Assembly (NCBI GenBank): GCA_030272585.1
Contig: BSYQ01000001.1
Span: 7,564,001-7,628,000 of the forward strand
Direction: 5' to 3'
Source: Bryopsis sp. KO-2023
Lineage: Eukaryota; Chlorophyta; Ulvophyceae; Bryopsidales; Bryopsidaceae
Length of the DNA: 64,000 bases
Both the position numbers and the translations under genes were made by a program. Shown here piece by piece: positions 49,201 to 60,337 of the stretch (the first letter of the stretch is position 1; each line of letters begins with the position of its first letter). The notes under the pieces are model-generated. The model searched no databases and was not told the origin of the DNA. It worked only from the letters and a program-made list of their open reading frames with translations.

Positions 49201-49325
49201 GCTTTGAGGGAGGACAGCGTGATCTGCTTCTCAGGCGGTGGACCTCGGGTATCAGCACCCATGACGATCACGGTATCACCGCTGAGCACAGCCTTCACGG
49301 TCCCTCTCAGCCATCCGCTCGCCAT
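43201..49325 (-). CDS. TSN: Tudor-SN (staphylococcal nuclease domain protein 1)
   Basis: Seventeen exons run from 49191-49325 to 43201-43250. The others are 48966-49046, 48736-48852, 48530-48625, 48365-48413, 47892-48135, 47615-47738, 46897-47120, 46511-46647, 45988-46264, 45615-45771, 45135-45395, 44767-44985, 44385-44600, 43865-44081 and 43574-43705. They sum to 2,736 nt, 911 residues, close to the roughly 910 of animal SND1, and every phase matches. Four SN-like repeats start with MASGWLRGTVKAVLSGDTVI. Landmarks are KGMHCGKAAPVHRHNDVS and RRVQLS. A Tudor domain (LWYRGYVQGNRG, VDVYFTDYGNSEQLP) interrupts a partial fifth SN repeat ending GIFVYGDPG. The protein acts in RNA binding, stress granules, splicing and transcription. 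The C terminus, GDSDDDMDN, is acidic as in homologues. Exon 11 uses a CAGAG acceptor. Confidence 0.97.
43360..43410. repeat. AT-rich simple repeat in a Tudor-SN intron
   Basis: (TA)n and ATT-type repeats between the last two exons. Confidence 0.85.
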
Positions 49326-49655
49326 ACTGGTGAAACTCTCGGATGTTACAACACTTCAACGGCAGTCAATATCGAACTCCTTCTTTTGCAAGGGACTGCC
49401 TTTTTTTTTCTCTTTCTTTCAAACGTTTGCGGAAACTAGCCCCACACTCGGTGGACAGCTTGTTAACTATCCCCCATGTCCGTCATGCCGACGCGGTACA
49501 TTGCAGCCGTACAGTGCAGCGTTTTGACCTGGCTTATTTTCGCTCCGCCCCTCGTTTTACGAAAGTATTGACATGCTGGGAGGGGGTGGATGCTATCGTC
49601 GCGGACACTTTTCCCCACCACCATCACCACGCGTTCGATCGAAGCCAGGAGCACC
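49326..49655. promoter_or_regulatory. Head-to-head intergenic region (330 bp)
   Basis: Tudor-SN starts leftward at 49325 and the HA-domain gene starts rightward at 49656. Both 5' UTRs and promoters must share this stretch. The left part has a long T tract. No TATA box is obvious. Confidence 0.5.
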
Positions 49656-52600
49656 ATGCGCTGCGGCTTCAGTCGGGCTCTGGGAGGACAGCTTCTGAAC
49701 GCGGTGGTGTTGAGTCGACATCGATCGTCTTTCCCAGTATGGCGTGTCGTCGCGAGTCTTCCTCAAGAACATCAGCGCGCTCCTTCTCTGATGGACTCGC
49801 ACAAATGGATCCGAAGCAGGGACAAAGGAGGCGCTTGGCACTCGTCGGTCCAGTGTCGAGCGATATCATCAGACGCTGGAAAACAAGCTGAGGTGATATT
49901 CTGGCTTCGCAGTTGAAGAGATATTTTGCCAGGGACAAAGCTAAAAACTGAATGATTGGCTCTGCTTCAAATCCGCATCCAAATCCTTTTCTTTCGTCAT
50001 CATTCACTATCTAAGAAATGGACTTGGACCATCTTGAAAGGCACCGGGACACACACCATGCAAATAAAGCATACCAAAAAATGAAATCAGTTGGTTTTTT
50101 CTTTCCAAATTAGAGGTGCACATGGGTGGATTATTTTTTATTTATTTTTTTGGGAATATTCAGGCAGCCATCGATGAAGCTTTGATGATCGGCGAAAGGA
50201 AAGTGCAACGGAGAGTAATTAAATTGCCCGACCCCGAATTGCACGATGGCGAAGCTAAGCGCGTAAAAAAGAAACGAAAAGTCAACAAGAGCTATATGAG
50301 ATATCGAAAAAAGCCAAAGCCGCTTCGGACCTTTCCATCGGGACTGCCCGACGAAGATTTCCTCGTCAAGGTGTGGTAAATCGAGAATGGCTTTTTTGGG
50401 GGGGTTGTCATGCAAATTTTTCCTTTTTTTCATTTTCATAGCAAAATCTGGAAGGGTAGCTTTTTTTTGGTGGTGAAGCACTTATTTATTTATTTATTTG
50501 TTCGTTATTATTATTATCATTTTTTTTTGGGGGGGGGTTGGGGTAAATTCGATTTCTTTGCCCTCTTGTTCTTTTGTTTTTCTTGAGGGGTCGTGCAAGC
50601 AATGCAGCAATTTGTTTCGATCAAGCTTCATGTTGTTCAGACGAATTGGTTACCTTTCTTTTTCCATTTTTTTTTTAACTTCTGTGGGCTTTTGTACAGG
50701 TCCGGGAGCTGAAAGTCTTTAAGAAGCTCTATTATGACATGAACGTTCCGAAAACGCTGTGGGATAACCAAGAATTAGGGTTATGGGTTGCAGAACAAAA
50801 GCAACGTTACACAATGCGGTGGATGACTGTTGAAGAGAGGGATCTTCTTGACAAGCTTGGATTCGTCTGGCACAAAACGGTGGTAAGTGCTATTTCTGGC
50901 ACCACGGAGTTGTTTGTTCGTCCCCCTTGCTTTTGGTTGGTTGGATGGGTAGAGCGAACCAGGTTACTTTTTTAAAAATTGAATGTGCTCTCTTCTTTAC
51001 AGTTGCTTATGAGCAATTTGTTTTGAAAAGGTTGGAAACGATCCACCTCTTTCCAAATTATATAAGGTTGGATTTACACTCAGACAGACCTGGTGCCGTC
51101 TGCGATTTTCTGTGCATGATTTATTCAAGCTCAATTTGCACACTTTAAAACAACAATAATTATATATAATTTTATTGTTTTGAGGATGAGTGGATTCTGT
51201 TATGGTGCTTGCAGGACAACGCTGAGTGGCATTTGATGTTGCACGAGCTCCGTCGGTTTAAGGCCGTGTTCAACAATTTAAACGTGCCGGAACGATGGCG
51301 GTCAGATGACTGGCCTGCAGCTTTCCCTCGATGGTTTCATCAACAGCCCGCTCTTTTTGAACAAAGACGACTTTCGCCCGATAAGGTTGGTTCGATCAGC
51401 ACTCCACATTCATTGTTGGTTTTATTAGACCGGGCCAAGCCATAAGCAATATAGCATATTTTAAAGGGGGGGGTTCGTTCAACATTTTCTTACAACGGGT
51501 TTTCACTAAAAAGGGTTACTAAGAACTCCTCCGGAATGAGCTCCACTGGAATTTGGATTCGATTTGATTGGGCGAAAGGAAGTCAAGGGGTCTATCTATG
51601 AGAACATGGTTTCTTTTCTAAAAAATTCACTCATGAAACAGGTCATGAAGCTTCGAACGCTGGTAGGGCTAGACTTGAAGGCAGTTACTGGGGACAACGT
51701 ATCCGATGAGCAATACGCTGATCAGTACGAACGCCAAATGCAACTGTATGGGACCAAGCCCAGAACAGATTTCGAAATCATGTACAGTCAGCTCCGGGAA
51801 TGGATGGAAACGTACTACACTTGCCACGTGCCTCGCCGGGTGCATGACAATGTGGTGTTGGGGGAGTGGGTGCACCGAACTCGACGAAAATATAAGAGGA
51901 AGATCATAGAGCAGTGGGTGGTGGAACGGCTGAATGAGCTGGATTTCGAGTGGAAGGTCCATCAGGTATGTAGAACGCCACTCGGATGTACTTTTCTTTT
52001 TTTTTTGGGGGGGGGAGGGGGGGTCATCCTTGACTTCATGATTGCACCTGGGCAACGAGAATGGATGACTGTTTTTTCAGAAAGGAATCCTATCGCAAAT
52101 TTTCAAAGTTTTTAGGTATGTCCAAGCTTCGTTTTGTACGAAAATCAAGTCTCTCGTCAGCTACAAAAAAAATAAAAAATAAAAACACTTGATTTTTATT
52201 ATTTCTCGGTTTTCCAAACAATCAAGGTTTGGCAGGTCCATGATGTTGCTATCAAATGAGTCTTTTACCTGCTGACGTTTCGTTCAAACTGCCATCCCAG
52301 TTTCCGACAAGTGTAGGAGCTTCGATATGCAAGCTTGTTTTGATTTCCTGTAGTTGGATGCTCGATGGTACAGTCTCTTCCACCATTTACGGAGGTACAA
52401 GGAAGTACATGGTTCCTGTGAAATCCCGGACGACTACTCCAATGTTAGAGAGCCCAATTGGGTGGAGGCATCCCGCTGGGTGGAACGGCAGCACAAGCTT
52501 TACTTCAAACAGAAACTGAGTCCGCACAAAGTCAAACTTCTCAAGGATTTGGGTACGGGATGCGTTTACACACTGCTGGCCCAACCAATTGTCCAATTGC

Positions 52601-52961
52601 AGAAATTCTCTCTTCGAATCGTTAATTTTGGTTGGGTTTTGATCCGTTAAGTTTGTCTGGATGTACTGATGGGTGGCACTCAGGTTGCTGTTGGATTGCT
52701 GATTTCTTTGTTCAATTTTTTGTGAATGCAGGGGTGAATCTTGATAAACCGTACGGACCTCTGGGCATCAATCCGATGATCCAGGAAACTGACCCTGTCA
52801 TGTACAAGAAACTCAGGGAAAAACACGAAGAAATGCTTCGAAAAAGAAGAAAGGTGGAAAAGAGAGCAGCCAAGAGGAGGAAATTGGAAAAAGCGAAAGA
52901 AATGGAAAGGAAGGAATTGCTCAATTGGTACTTGCCTTTTGGGGATCCTAGATTCCGATGA
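49656..52961 (+). CDS. Helicase-associated (HA) domain protein, organelle-targeted
   Basis: Seven exons: 49656-49892, 50164-50370, 50700-50882, 51215-51385, 51642-51965, 52354-52552 and 52732-52961. They total 1,551 nt (516 residues) with all phases matching. The N terminus is Arg/Ser-rich (MRCGFSRALGGQLLNAVVLS), like a mitochondrial or plastid presequence. Then come repeated HA-like units, each with a Trp pair and the pattern VP...LGxWV..QR. Examples are VPKTLWDNQELGLWVAEQKQ, CHVPRRVHDNVVLGEWVHRT and EPNWVEASRWVERQHKLYF. The C-terminal exon is a very basic coiled coil (EEMLRKRRKVEKRAAKRRKL). HA repeats are three-helix units often found in algae with unclear roles, probably nucleic-acid binding. 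No helicase motor domain is present, so this is a stand-alone HA protein. Organelle nucleoid or RNA function is inference. Confidence 0.85.
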
Positions 52962-54299
52962 TCGAAAAGGATCCATGATTATTTTTTGTTGTAAATCGAC
53001 AATGATTCCATGTGTCGAGAATGGGGAGAAAAGAAAAAGAAGGGTAAAGCAGAGTGGTTGGGAATGTGTGGTAGTCCAGTTTCTGGGTGTTAGATTGTTC
53101 TGTTCATGTCGTGTAACAGTGTTTGTTTTGCTGTGCGAGTCGAGTTCTGCTCTTCCTGGTGAACCCTCTTTTTTGGGCGATCCAGGAAAGAAAGCCAGCC
53201 ACTTCAAACGATTCGAAAAGAGCATGCAAGGCCGTTTCATATGATACAACTCTTGCAAGAAACGAGTGCAGAAATCCAACTCGAAGCAACAAAACCTCAA
53301 CGCACTGTTAATGCCAGAAACCTCATGCAAAGCGCGGCCAAGAGAATCGTCACGGCCACATCCCATCAGCCGTCATCTCGACCGATGCTGGGGGTGGCTT
53401 TTAGGGCGGGCTGGAAGAGCTGCCAGAGGCGATGTTGCGTCTGGGACTGCGAACCAATGACAAGAGCCACTGTTGAGGATGAAAGCGATCTCGGGAGCGA
53501 TGCCAGCTTGATACAAACGTCTCATGGTGTGCGCGAATGATTCAATTGCAATTAGATTCGGATTGGATGGCGTAGGTACCCCGCGAACACTCCCAAAACG
53601 AAGGTTTTGTTGACCCAATCCAATGCGCAACATTTGAATCCATGATCATTTGGGCGCATATGATCCACACCCATCATACCGTTTGAATTGAGCCCATTGT
53701 GATAATCTTACTAATTCCATAGATTCGGGTAACAGTGTAATTTTTTTTGATTTCACTGGCCCCAAAGTGACCCTGAATTTGGCCATTTCATCTAGTTGTG
53801 GCCCTTTTGTGGCCCCAATTTGTCCGAAAAAAATAGAATGTGGCCCCAACTTCAAAAACAGAAATTACAAGGCTTGGTGTTTACATAGCCTTTACTTAAT
53901 GTTGTTGGTTTTGATTTTGTGGAAACTCGATTGATTTCACAAACTTTAAGTGAATGTGGCCCTTATGTGGCCCCGAAATCATCTTGTAATAAAACGTTTT
54001 GGCCCTTTTGTGGCCCCAAAATTGCCATTCTGATTTTTTGGGGGGGCCAAAATGGGCCACAAAAAAATACACTGGTGTCAGTGGGTAAATGTCTTGATTT
54101 TCTCATTCACCTTATTCCAACACTGACGATGGCCATTGCAAAACAACCCACAATAGCAAAGCCCTGACATTCTGAATTGCCCATCATCAGGTCATGCACT
54201 GGGATCCTTATTGTGATCGTCAGCAGATAAAATAGGCTTCAGCTGATTTTCCATGATGTAGGTGAAACACACTCCGGTCCTGACATTCTTATTCCTAAG
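52962..54299. other. Repeat-bearing gap
   Basis: Contains the 3' flank of the HA gene and the GTGGCCC repeat region. An open plus-strand frame at 53241-53540 has no motif, and I leave it uncalled. Confidence 0.5.
53756..54065. repeat. Interspersed GTGGCCCC-type repeats
   Basis: TGGCCC(T/C)TTTGTGGCCCC and shorter GTGGCCC units recur at irregular 30-90 bp spacing (near 53798, 53836, 53956 and 54000) in otherwise AT-rich DNA. The regular motif with drifting spacers suggests a decayed satellite or a protein-binding array. Confidence 0.6.
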
Positions 54300-54884
54300 A
54301 TGAGAGCAGAAGTTCGTCTGACCACATGGATCAATCGTAGACCCAGCACCCCTGAAAAGTCGAAAGATCAGAGTGACGGGGCACATTCAAACCAGGTCAG
54401 TGTGGTGAATCTACTCAGCGACGAGGAGGAGGAGGAGGAGGAGGGGGATGCTGGATCGAGCGAATCCGATGAGAGTGCCTTGTCCAATGAAGAAACACCA
54501 AAAATCGAGATTCCCAAGAAAATATCTCAGCAGCAACCCACTGCACCTCCCTGTGGAGATTGCACAGAAAATTTCAGTTCCGGATCGCACAAAGGGGCTG
54601 TTTTGAAAACGAATTGCCTCGATGGATACAGATCTTGTGGGGATGTTTCGAACGGTGTCATGAGAAAAAGGAGAATAGTGTTGCATTCGAGCGTTGCACC
54701 GGTGAGGTCTATTGTTGGGAGGAAGCGGAGTTTCTTGGAGCTCAAGGTGAAGAAAGATGGACACCGGGTGAAACTGCCTAAATGGATGGAGTACCGTGCA
54801 GAAATGTTGTCACATGATGGGATTCAGGAGGGGGTAACGAGCTTGGGCTTGAAAAACTTTCTGGAGTTCATTACTCAAGAGTAG
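54300..54884 (+). CDS. Small nuclear-like protein with SUMO-interacting motif
   Basis: A single-exon frame of 194 residues. A SUMO-interacting-motif candidate, VSVVNLLSDEEEEEEEG, is a hydrophobic core directly followed by acidic residues. The centre is low-complexity, and the C-terminal half is basic (MRKRRIVLHSS, GRKRSFLELKVKKDGHRVKL) and ends with a conserved-looking helix (WMEYRAEMLSHDGIQEG, LKNFLEFITQE). The start Met directly follows TTCCTAAG, so 54300 might be a splice acceptor with further 5' exons. No family is recognised. Confidence 0.55.
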   Translation: MRAEVRLTTWINRRPSTPEKSKDQSDGAHSNQVSVVNLLSDEEEEEEEGDAGSSESDESALSNEETPKIEIPKKISQQQPTAPPCGDCTENFSSGSHKGAVLKTNCLDGYRSCGDVSNGVMRKRRIVLHSSVAPVRSIVGRKRSFLELKVKKDGHRVKLPKWMEYRAEMLSHDGIQEGVTSLGLKNFLEFITQE

Positions 54885-55647
54885 GCATTTTGCAAGACGA
54901 AAGAGAGAGAGACGCCGTCTCCGATTCCTTTCAAAACAAAATATAGATCTCGAATAGAGAGGAAAACTTTGTTAGAATTGAATAGCCCGAGAGGTTGGTC
55001 AGGTTCTGTGCCATGTTTATTTTTGTTAGATGTATGAAGCTTGAGACAGATACAGCGGCAGTCTATGATCGAAGAATCAAGGAGGCAAACATGGCACTCA
55101 AAAAAAACTTTTCTAGTATTATTGCATGGAATTGAACAGAAAATGTAGAGATCACAAATTGAGAAAGAGAGAGAGAGAGAGAGAGACTTCACTGTGGTAG
55201 CTCCTTTAAAACATTCTTGAAACATTTTTGCGTTTCTCTTCCCATTCATTTGCTGACTTCGCGTTTTGCATTTTCTTCTAACACTTTTCATTTTATCGGA
55301 TACTTTGACATCTTAGTTCATCACATCAGAGAGTGACTATGTTGCAACAGATTGATATCCGGGATCAGAAATCAGGGTTGCTAAAAATGAGGGCCCTTCC
55401 TTCTGGCAAGTGTGAATAGGAGGAGGAATTGTTCGTTTCATTTTTGCTCTGTCCTTAGTCATCTTTACGTGAAGAGTGCGACATGCACCAGCCAGCAAAC
55501 TTGCCCAACCCCAAGATTTCCTACTAATAGATTTCATTACAGATTGATGAATCTTGTTCTTGTTTTCTTGTTTGTCTTCCTCTTGAAATCCAAAAACACA
55601 ACACTTTTTCCCTCCAACCCCACATTCAACACTTCTTTAGCACACAA
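54885..55647. other. Gap between convergent genes
   Basis: The 3' flanks of the SIM protein gene and of MLH3, with a short (GA)n tract near 55164-55186. No coding signal. Confidence 0.5.
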
Positions 55648-58600
55648 TCAGGTCTCCGGTGTGTTCAAATATTTCTTAAGAGCCGCCAATGACATTCCTT
55701 GCTTTGGCACATCCAAAACATCTGAACCCCGTTCATCCGTATTGATGGCTTTTCGCAAAGACGCAACATCTGCCAAAGGGACCATTGTGGGTCTGCCATG
55801 AGCACAGCTGAAGCAAAATCTAGTTTTCTTCAAATCGGCGATCATATCGCAGCACTTTGAGAAACATAGAGCATCGCCAAACATAACGGCTGATCGGCAG
55901 GCCTTCGATTTCAACACCCGAAGAACGCATGGAGGGAGGATATCAGAACCGCCCGTGTCCTCCAGATGATTGAGATATATCTATACAAAAATGAAACAAG
56001 GGATCGTTAGAACAGGAGACACCTGAATTTCTGTAATCCATGAAGTTGCTTCAAAGGGAACAAAAGAAAGAGAGAAGACACTAGAGCGGTGGGGAAATAA
56101 AACAAATCAATTTTCCATCTGAGCATCGGACAGCAGGTTGAAAGCTTACCTTCAATTCGGTGGAATTCATTGGAGAGCCAAAGAGGAGGGGACGGTGGGT
56201 CAAGATCAGATTCCCATTTTGGGGATCCAATTTACCCTTCCAGCCCCAGTGCTCCACTTTTTGTTTGTACGTCTCAAACACCTTATCAATGCACCAAAAC
56301 AGACATTCAACGATGAGAATCAGAATTCGAGAAGCTTGGCCAAGACAATCGATCCAGGTGTAAATGAAATCCTCGCTTGAAACTTCTCAAATGCCTATCT
56401 GTGCATATTCCTGAAAAAGAAACAAGGCAAAGAGGTGCATGTGTGTAAACACTTTTTTATTTGTAACTTTTTGGGGCAAAACAAACATGCTTGAGAAAGA
56501 AAGAAAGAAAAAACCCGCCACAAACATGGCGAAGATTGTAGTGTGATCACAGCAACACCTGCTGCTCAAGATGGGTTAGATTGATCGCAAGAGAGCCGTC
56601 CAACTCTTCCGCTTGTATCAGCCCGGATTCATGCCCCACAGAAACGAGATCCTTCTGAAGCATTTCCAACCTGACCCTCTCGTCGGCTGCGTGCTGGTCG
56701 ACAGCCACCACCACCTCCCCACACACCATCAACACAAATTTCCTACCAACCTGACACAGTATCCTTGCCTGCTCAAACACCGCCCTGGAAATGGACTGAG
56801 GAACCACGCACCGCACCGGGGCGAAATCCTGAATGCTGGAAATTTGTTGCTCATGGAGAGCCGCAATAGGAGGATCGCTGAAGTCGTCCAACAAATCATC
56901 TAAATTAAGAATCTTCCTCGATGTTTTTCTATGAGCCCTGCTAATATCCTTGTCCAGATCAGCAAGGTTGGGATGCAGCCCGTTTCGCTGTGAGGGCACC
57001 TCCTCTTTATCTGTCTCGTTCATTGGGTTTGATTTCATTTTGCAATCTAAGCGGCCAGATAGGGATATCTTTCCTTTCTCATCAATAAACCGCACCCTTT
57101 TCTTGGTCGAGGCCCTACCCAATGTGGAGTCATCCTCAACTGCATTCTTGTCCGTGTTTGGCACAGCGTTGGAGGCGATTGCATGACCATTCGCATTTTT
57201 GGCGATCGAACCAACAAGAAACGTCATTCTGACACCCTTCCTCTGATTCATGGCAGAATTCTCCGGGTCTAGCACGCTCTGCACTCCTCGAAACGTCCCT
57301 CTTTGTGACGTTAAAAAATTTCCGTCGACCCTGCTATTCAGTTTCTCCTTGTCGAATGGGTGCCTCGTTTTCAAGCTCATCAATGGATTGCTGTGAAATC
57401 CTTTGTGGCGGTTCTGAGGATGAGGGGGTGCGGACATCGCCCTACGATGAGATGCTGATACGACACCCGTATGGTTGAGCTCTGGAACTGGAGATGGCGG
57501 CCTGTGGTGATTCTCATTTGTTTCCTTATCCTCCTGATCCCAAGGATCGGTAAAATCATCAAAACATCCCCCTTCGCTGGCTAAAAAATCACTGAGAAGC
57601 ACCCCGTCTTCCTCATTGACATGATACAGGTCGGTGTGCATGCTATTTTCATTCGCCATTCCCTCAACCTCTAATGCACAGCCGCTATGCCCCTCTCCTC
57701 TTTTTTGAACGGGAGAGTCCAGCCCAGAATAGAGCGGCGGGAAATCCTCCCCTATGACATCGCCATCAGTCAAACCACCATCAGAAGCTGCATCCATGAC
57801 GAAATCGTCTATTTCTTCGCTGGCGTTTGGAAAGGGAGGCATCTCCCACCCCGAATCTTCTCTGTTGTTTGGGGCAAAGTTGCCGACTGCATTCATTCTC
57901 CTCGAAAGCGACTGCCACTCTTTGTCACCGTGATGCTGCCTCATATTAAGGAACGACTTAAGCTGAGAGGGGTCTTTGTTTGCTCTCACATGGTTGGATT
58001 GACCCCATGTCACCCCCTCCTGGTCGCTAGATTGAAGATCAACATTTGGTTCCAATAAGTCCTCCCATGGTTCACATTCTCCACCCCCTCCCTGATCAAA
58101 AACATTTATGCTCCCTAGGCTTCCATGATTGAGAACATCCCCGCTCCCTAAAGAGCCCCCCCCCCTCCAATCCTCCATGTCTGCTGCTACATCCCATTCC
58201 CTCAATTTTCTTTTTGGGCTGTTGTTTTCCCTTTCACCCAGGTTCCTGCCCTTATCGAACATCGCGCAGTTCAAATGACTGTCATCGAGCTCCCCTCTCT
58301 CCACCCATCGAGGATCTTCCTCCTCCATAGCACCAGCCCTAATATCTTCTAAATCTATTTGTGGAGAGGAGCCAGAGTTGTCAAGCCTTCCTTTTGCTTC
58401 TCCGCTGTCGTTAGTACAGTCCTTTTTTCTCAGTTTCGCATTTCTCTCTGCATCCGAAACAAAATCAGCACCGTTCACACAGCCCAAACTCCTCCGTCGT
58501 GATGAGAGGGAGGGTGCCATGAAGGATGCCCGCCTGTTAACAAACAGCACCCTATCTGCACCCTTGATTCTCTCTCTGTCGGAATCCTCCACACTCCTCC

Positions 58601-60147
58601 TTTGTCTAGATGATTTCCCATTTGAGCGAATTCCCTCACCCCCCCCACTGCTGAGTGACTTGGCATGCCCCACCTCCTTCCTGGATTTTCGACCTCTGTG
58701 TTCTAGTTCCTGAATCATGGAATTGGACAGCACGGAGCCCCACACTTCCAAGAGAGCTCCTTTAACCAAATTTGAGATTCTTGAGGGGTCCGAAAACACC
58801 ACTGTCGGTCTGTCCGGCTCACGATTCATTTCGTACATATGGCGAGGGCATGAAACATTCAAAATGAATCCAGGGTAGCGAGAGCCTGCCGCTCCCTCCA
58901 CTGTCCAGCCCCCCGCCTTGTCCAAATTCTCACAGACGCGTTTGAAAAAATGACCGATGATTTCGGATGCTTTTTTGCAGTGCATGTGGCGGCCGTTCAC
59001 ATAGAAATACTGCTTCTCCTTGGAATGGTGCCCCAACGGTGGTAGCAGGATGCTGCCTTCGATGGACATGGAATTTAAAGTTTGGCTCAAGTGAACCAGG
59101 GAGCTGTGACGGTCGTTGAAGATATACTGCAAGGAGGATTCTTTCGTCCGACCCTGTCGTGGCAATCCATCAAAGAAAATGAAACAGAGGTCCATGCAAA
59201 AGCCACCATCATGGGGAGAATCGAAAGAAAGAAGAACATGGCCGACCAAGGCCAGAGGAAACCATGTCTTGCTCCATTGACATGTTCGATGCCATATGTT
59301 TTAGCTGCAATTATCTTCGTGAATTCGACATGCCTGCTTGAGATGCAGTAGGGGTTCTTCATCTCCAGTGACATACAGCCCCAGCTCCACATGAGGAGCA
59401 GGCAGCAACATTCGAAATAAATTTTCTCGAATGAGGCTCATTTCCTTGCATTGTTGAGACCTGCCCAACAGTAGAACCACAGATTCTCTGAGTTGGCCTA
59501 TCTTTTTTCCTTGTAATAGGAAAAAAAAGTCTGCAACATGGAGAGAGATAGATTCTTCTTCGTAATTATGGACCGAGTGTAACGGTCGACCGTTACGCAC
59601 CGCCGTCACTTGGTGACGACTGAAGACGTCTTTCGCACCTTGTCCTTATTGCCTGTTTTTGCCGAACAGGTCTATTGTACATAAAGTTTCGGACGGAAAC
59701 CGTGGTTCCGCTCTGCGTCCTGGCTTTCAGGGACACCCCACACTTCAAAACTTTTCCTCCGCGGACGATCTTCGACAGCGTCTCGAAGCTACCCTGTCCT
59801 CGTGACGTGATATGCACGACGGCCATCTCCGCGATCGAAGCCAGCGACTCTCCTCTGTACCCGAACTTACAGGGCATTTCGCCGTCGCTGGATGACGTCC
59901 GAGACTTGCTGGTGCAATGGCGTTTGCATACGTGGGTCATGCTCGAAGGTTCGATGCCGCAGCCGTTGTCTTTTACAGAAAAGGAGTACTCGTTGAGGTC
60001 GACGGTCACGGCTATGCACGTGCTTTCGGCGTCGATGCTGTTCGCCACGACCTCCTCCACAGCGTGCGCCAGAGAACAGATCTGGCTACTGGACCTGACT
60101 TGAGATATAACAGCATTCGAAAGCGGCACGATGGGGTTCGGTTGCAT
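55648..60147 (-). CDS. MLH3: MutL homologue of MLH3 type (mismatch repair/meiosis endonuclease)
   Basis: Five exons (59653-60147, 59334-59444, 56559-59153, 56150-56281 and 55648-55980) give 1,221 residues with matching phases. The N-terminal GHKL ATPase shows AVEEVVANSIDAE, DNGCGI and GYRGESLASI. The C-terminal endonuclease shows the metal-binding DQHAADERVRLE, then ACRSAVMFGD and the CAHGRP motif, so nuclease activity is expected. The large 865-codon exon carries a long disordered linker of about 600 residues. MLH3 pairs with MLH1 and nicks DNA during crossover resolution and mismatch repair. PMS2-type homologues share the nuclease motifs. I prefer MLH3 because of FSCAHGRP, the ACR-FGD form and the very long linker. 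Keeping frame at introns 1 and 2 needs GC donors (CAG before GCAATA and GCATGT), which are unverified. Confidence 0.88.
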
Positions 60148-60337
60148 ATTTCTCGCTGTTCCTTCGAGCTCGGAACAGAAAAGGACAGTCGACGGGCTGG
60201 CGGGCTCGTTTCTAGCAGATTGGGTTAGTAATATCCACGTCTGATTTCTGGCCTGTGGGTATATCGCGTGAATTCGGCGCTTTCCCCAGCACAAACTTCT
60301 TGGGGTCTATCTCCCCGAAAACGTAACGTGAAGTGCA
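60148..60337. promoter_or_regulatory. Head-to-head intergenic region (190 bp)
   Basis: MLH3 starts leftward at 60147 and FKBP rightward at 60338, so a shared compact promoter is likely. No defined element is recognised. Confidence 0.5.

Noticed and set aside
53241-53540. Open plus-strand frame between the HA and SIM genes
   Set aside because: No motif, no splice signals linking it to 54300, and composition like its surroundings.
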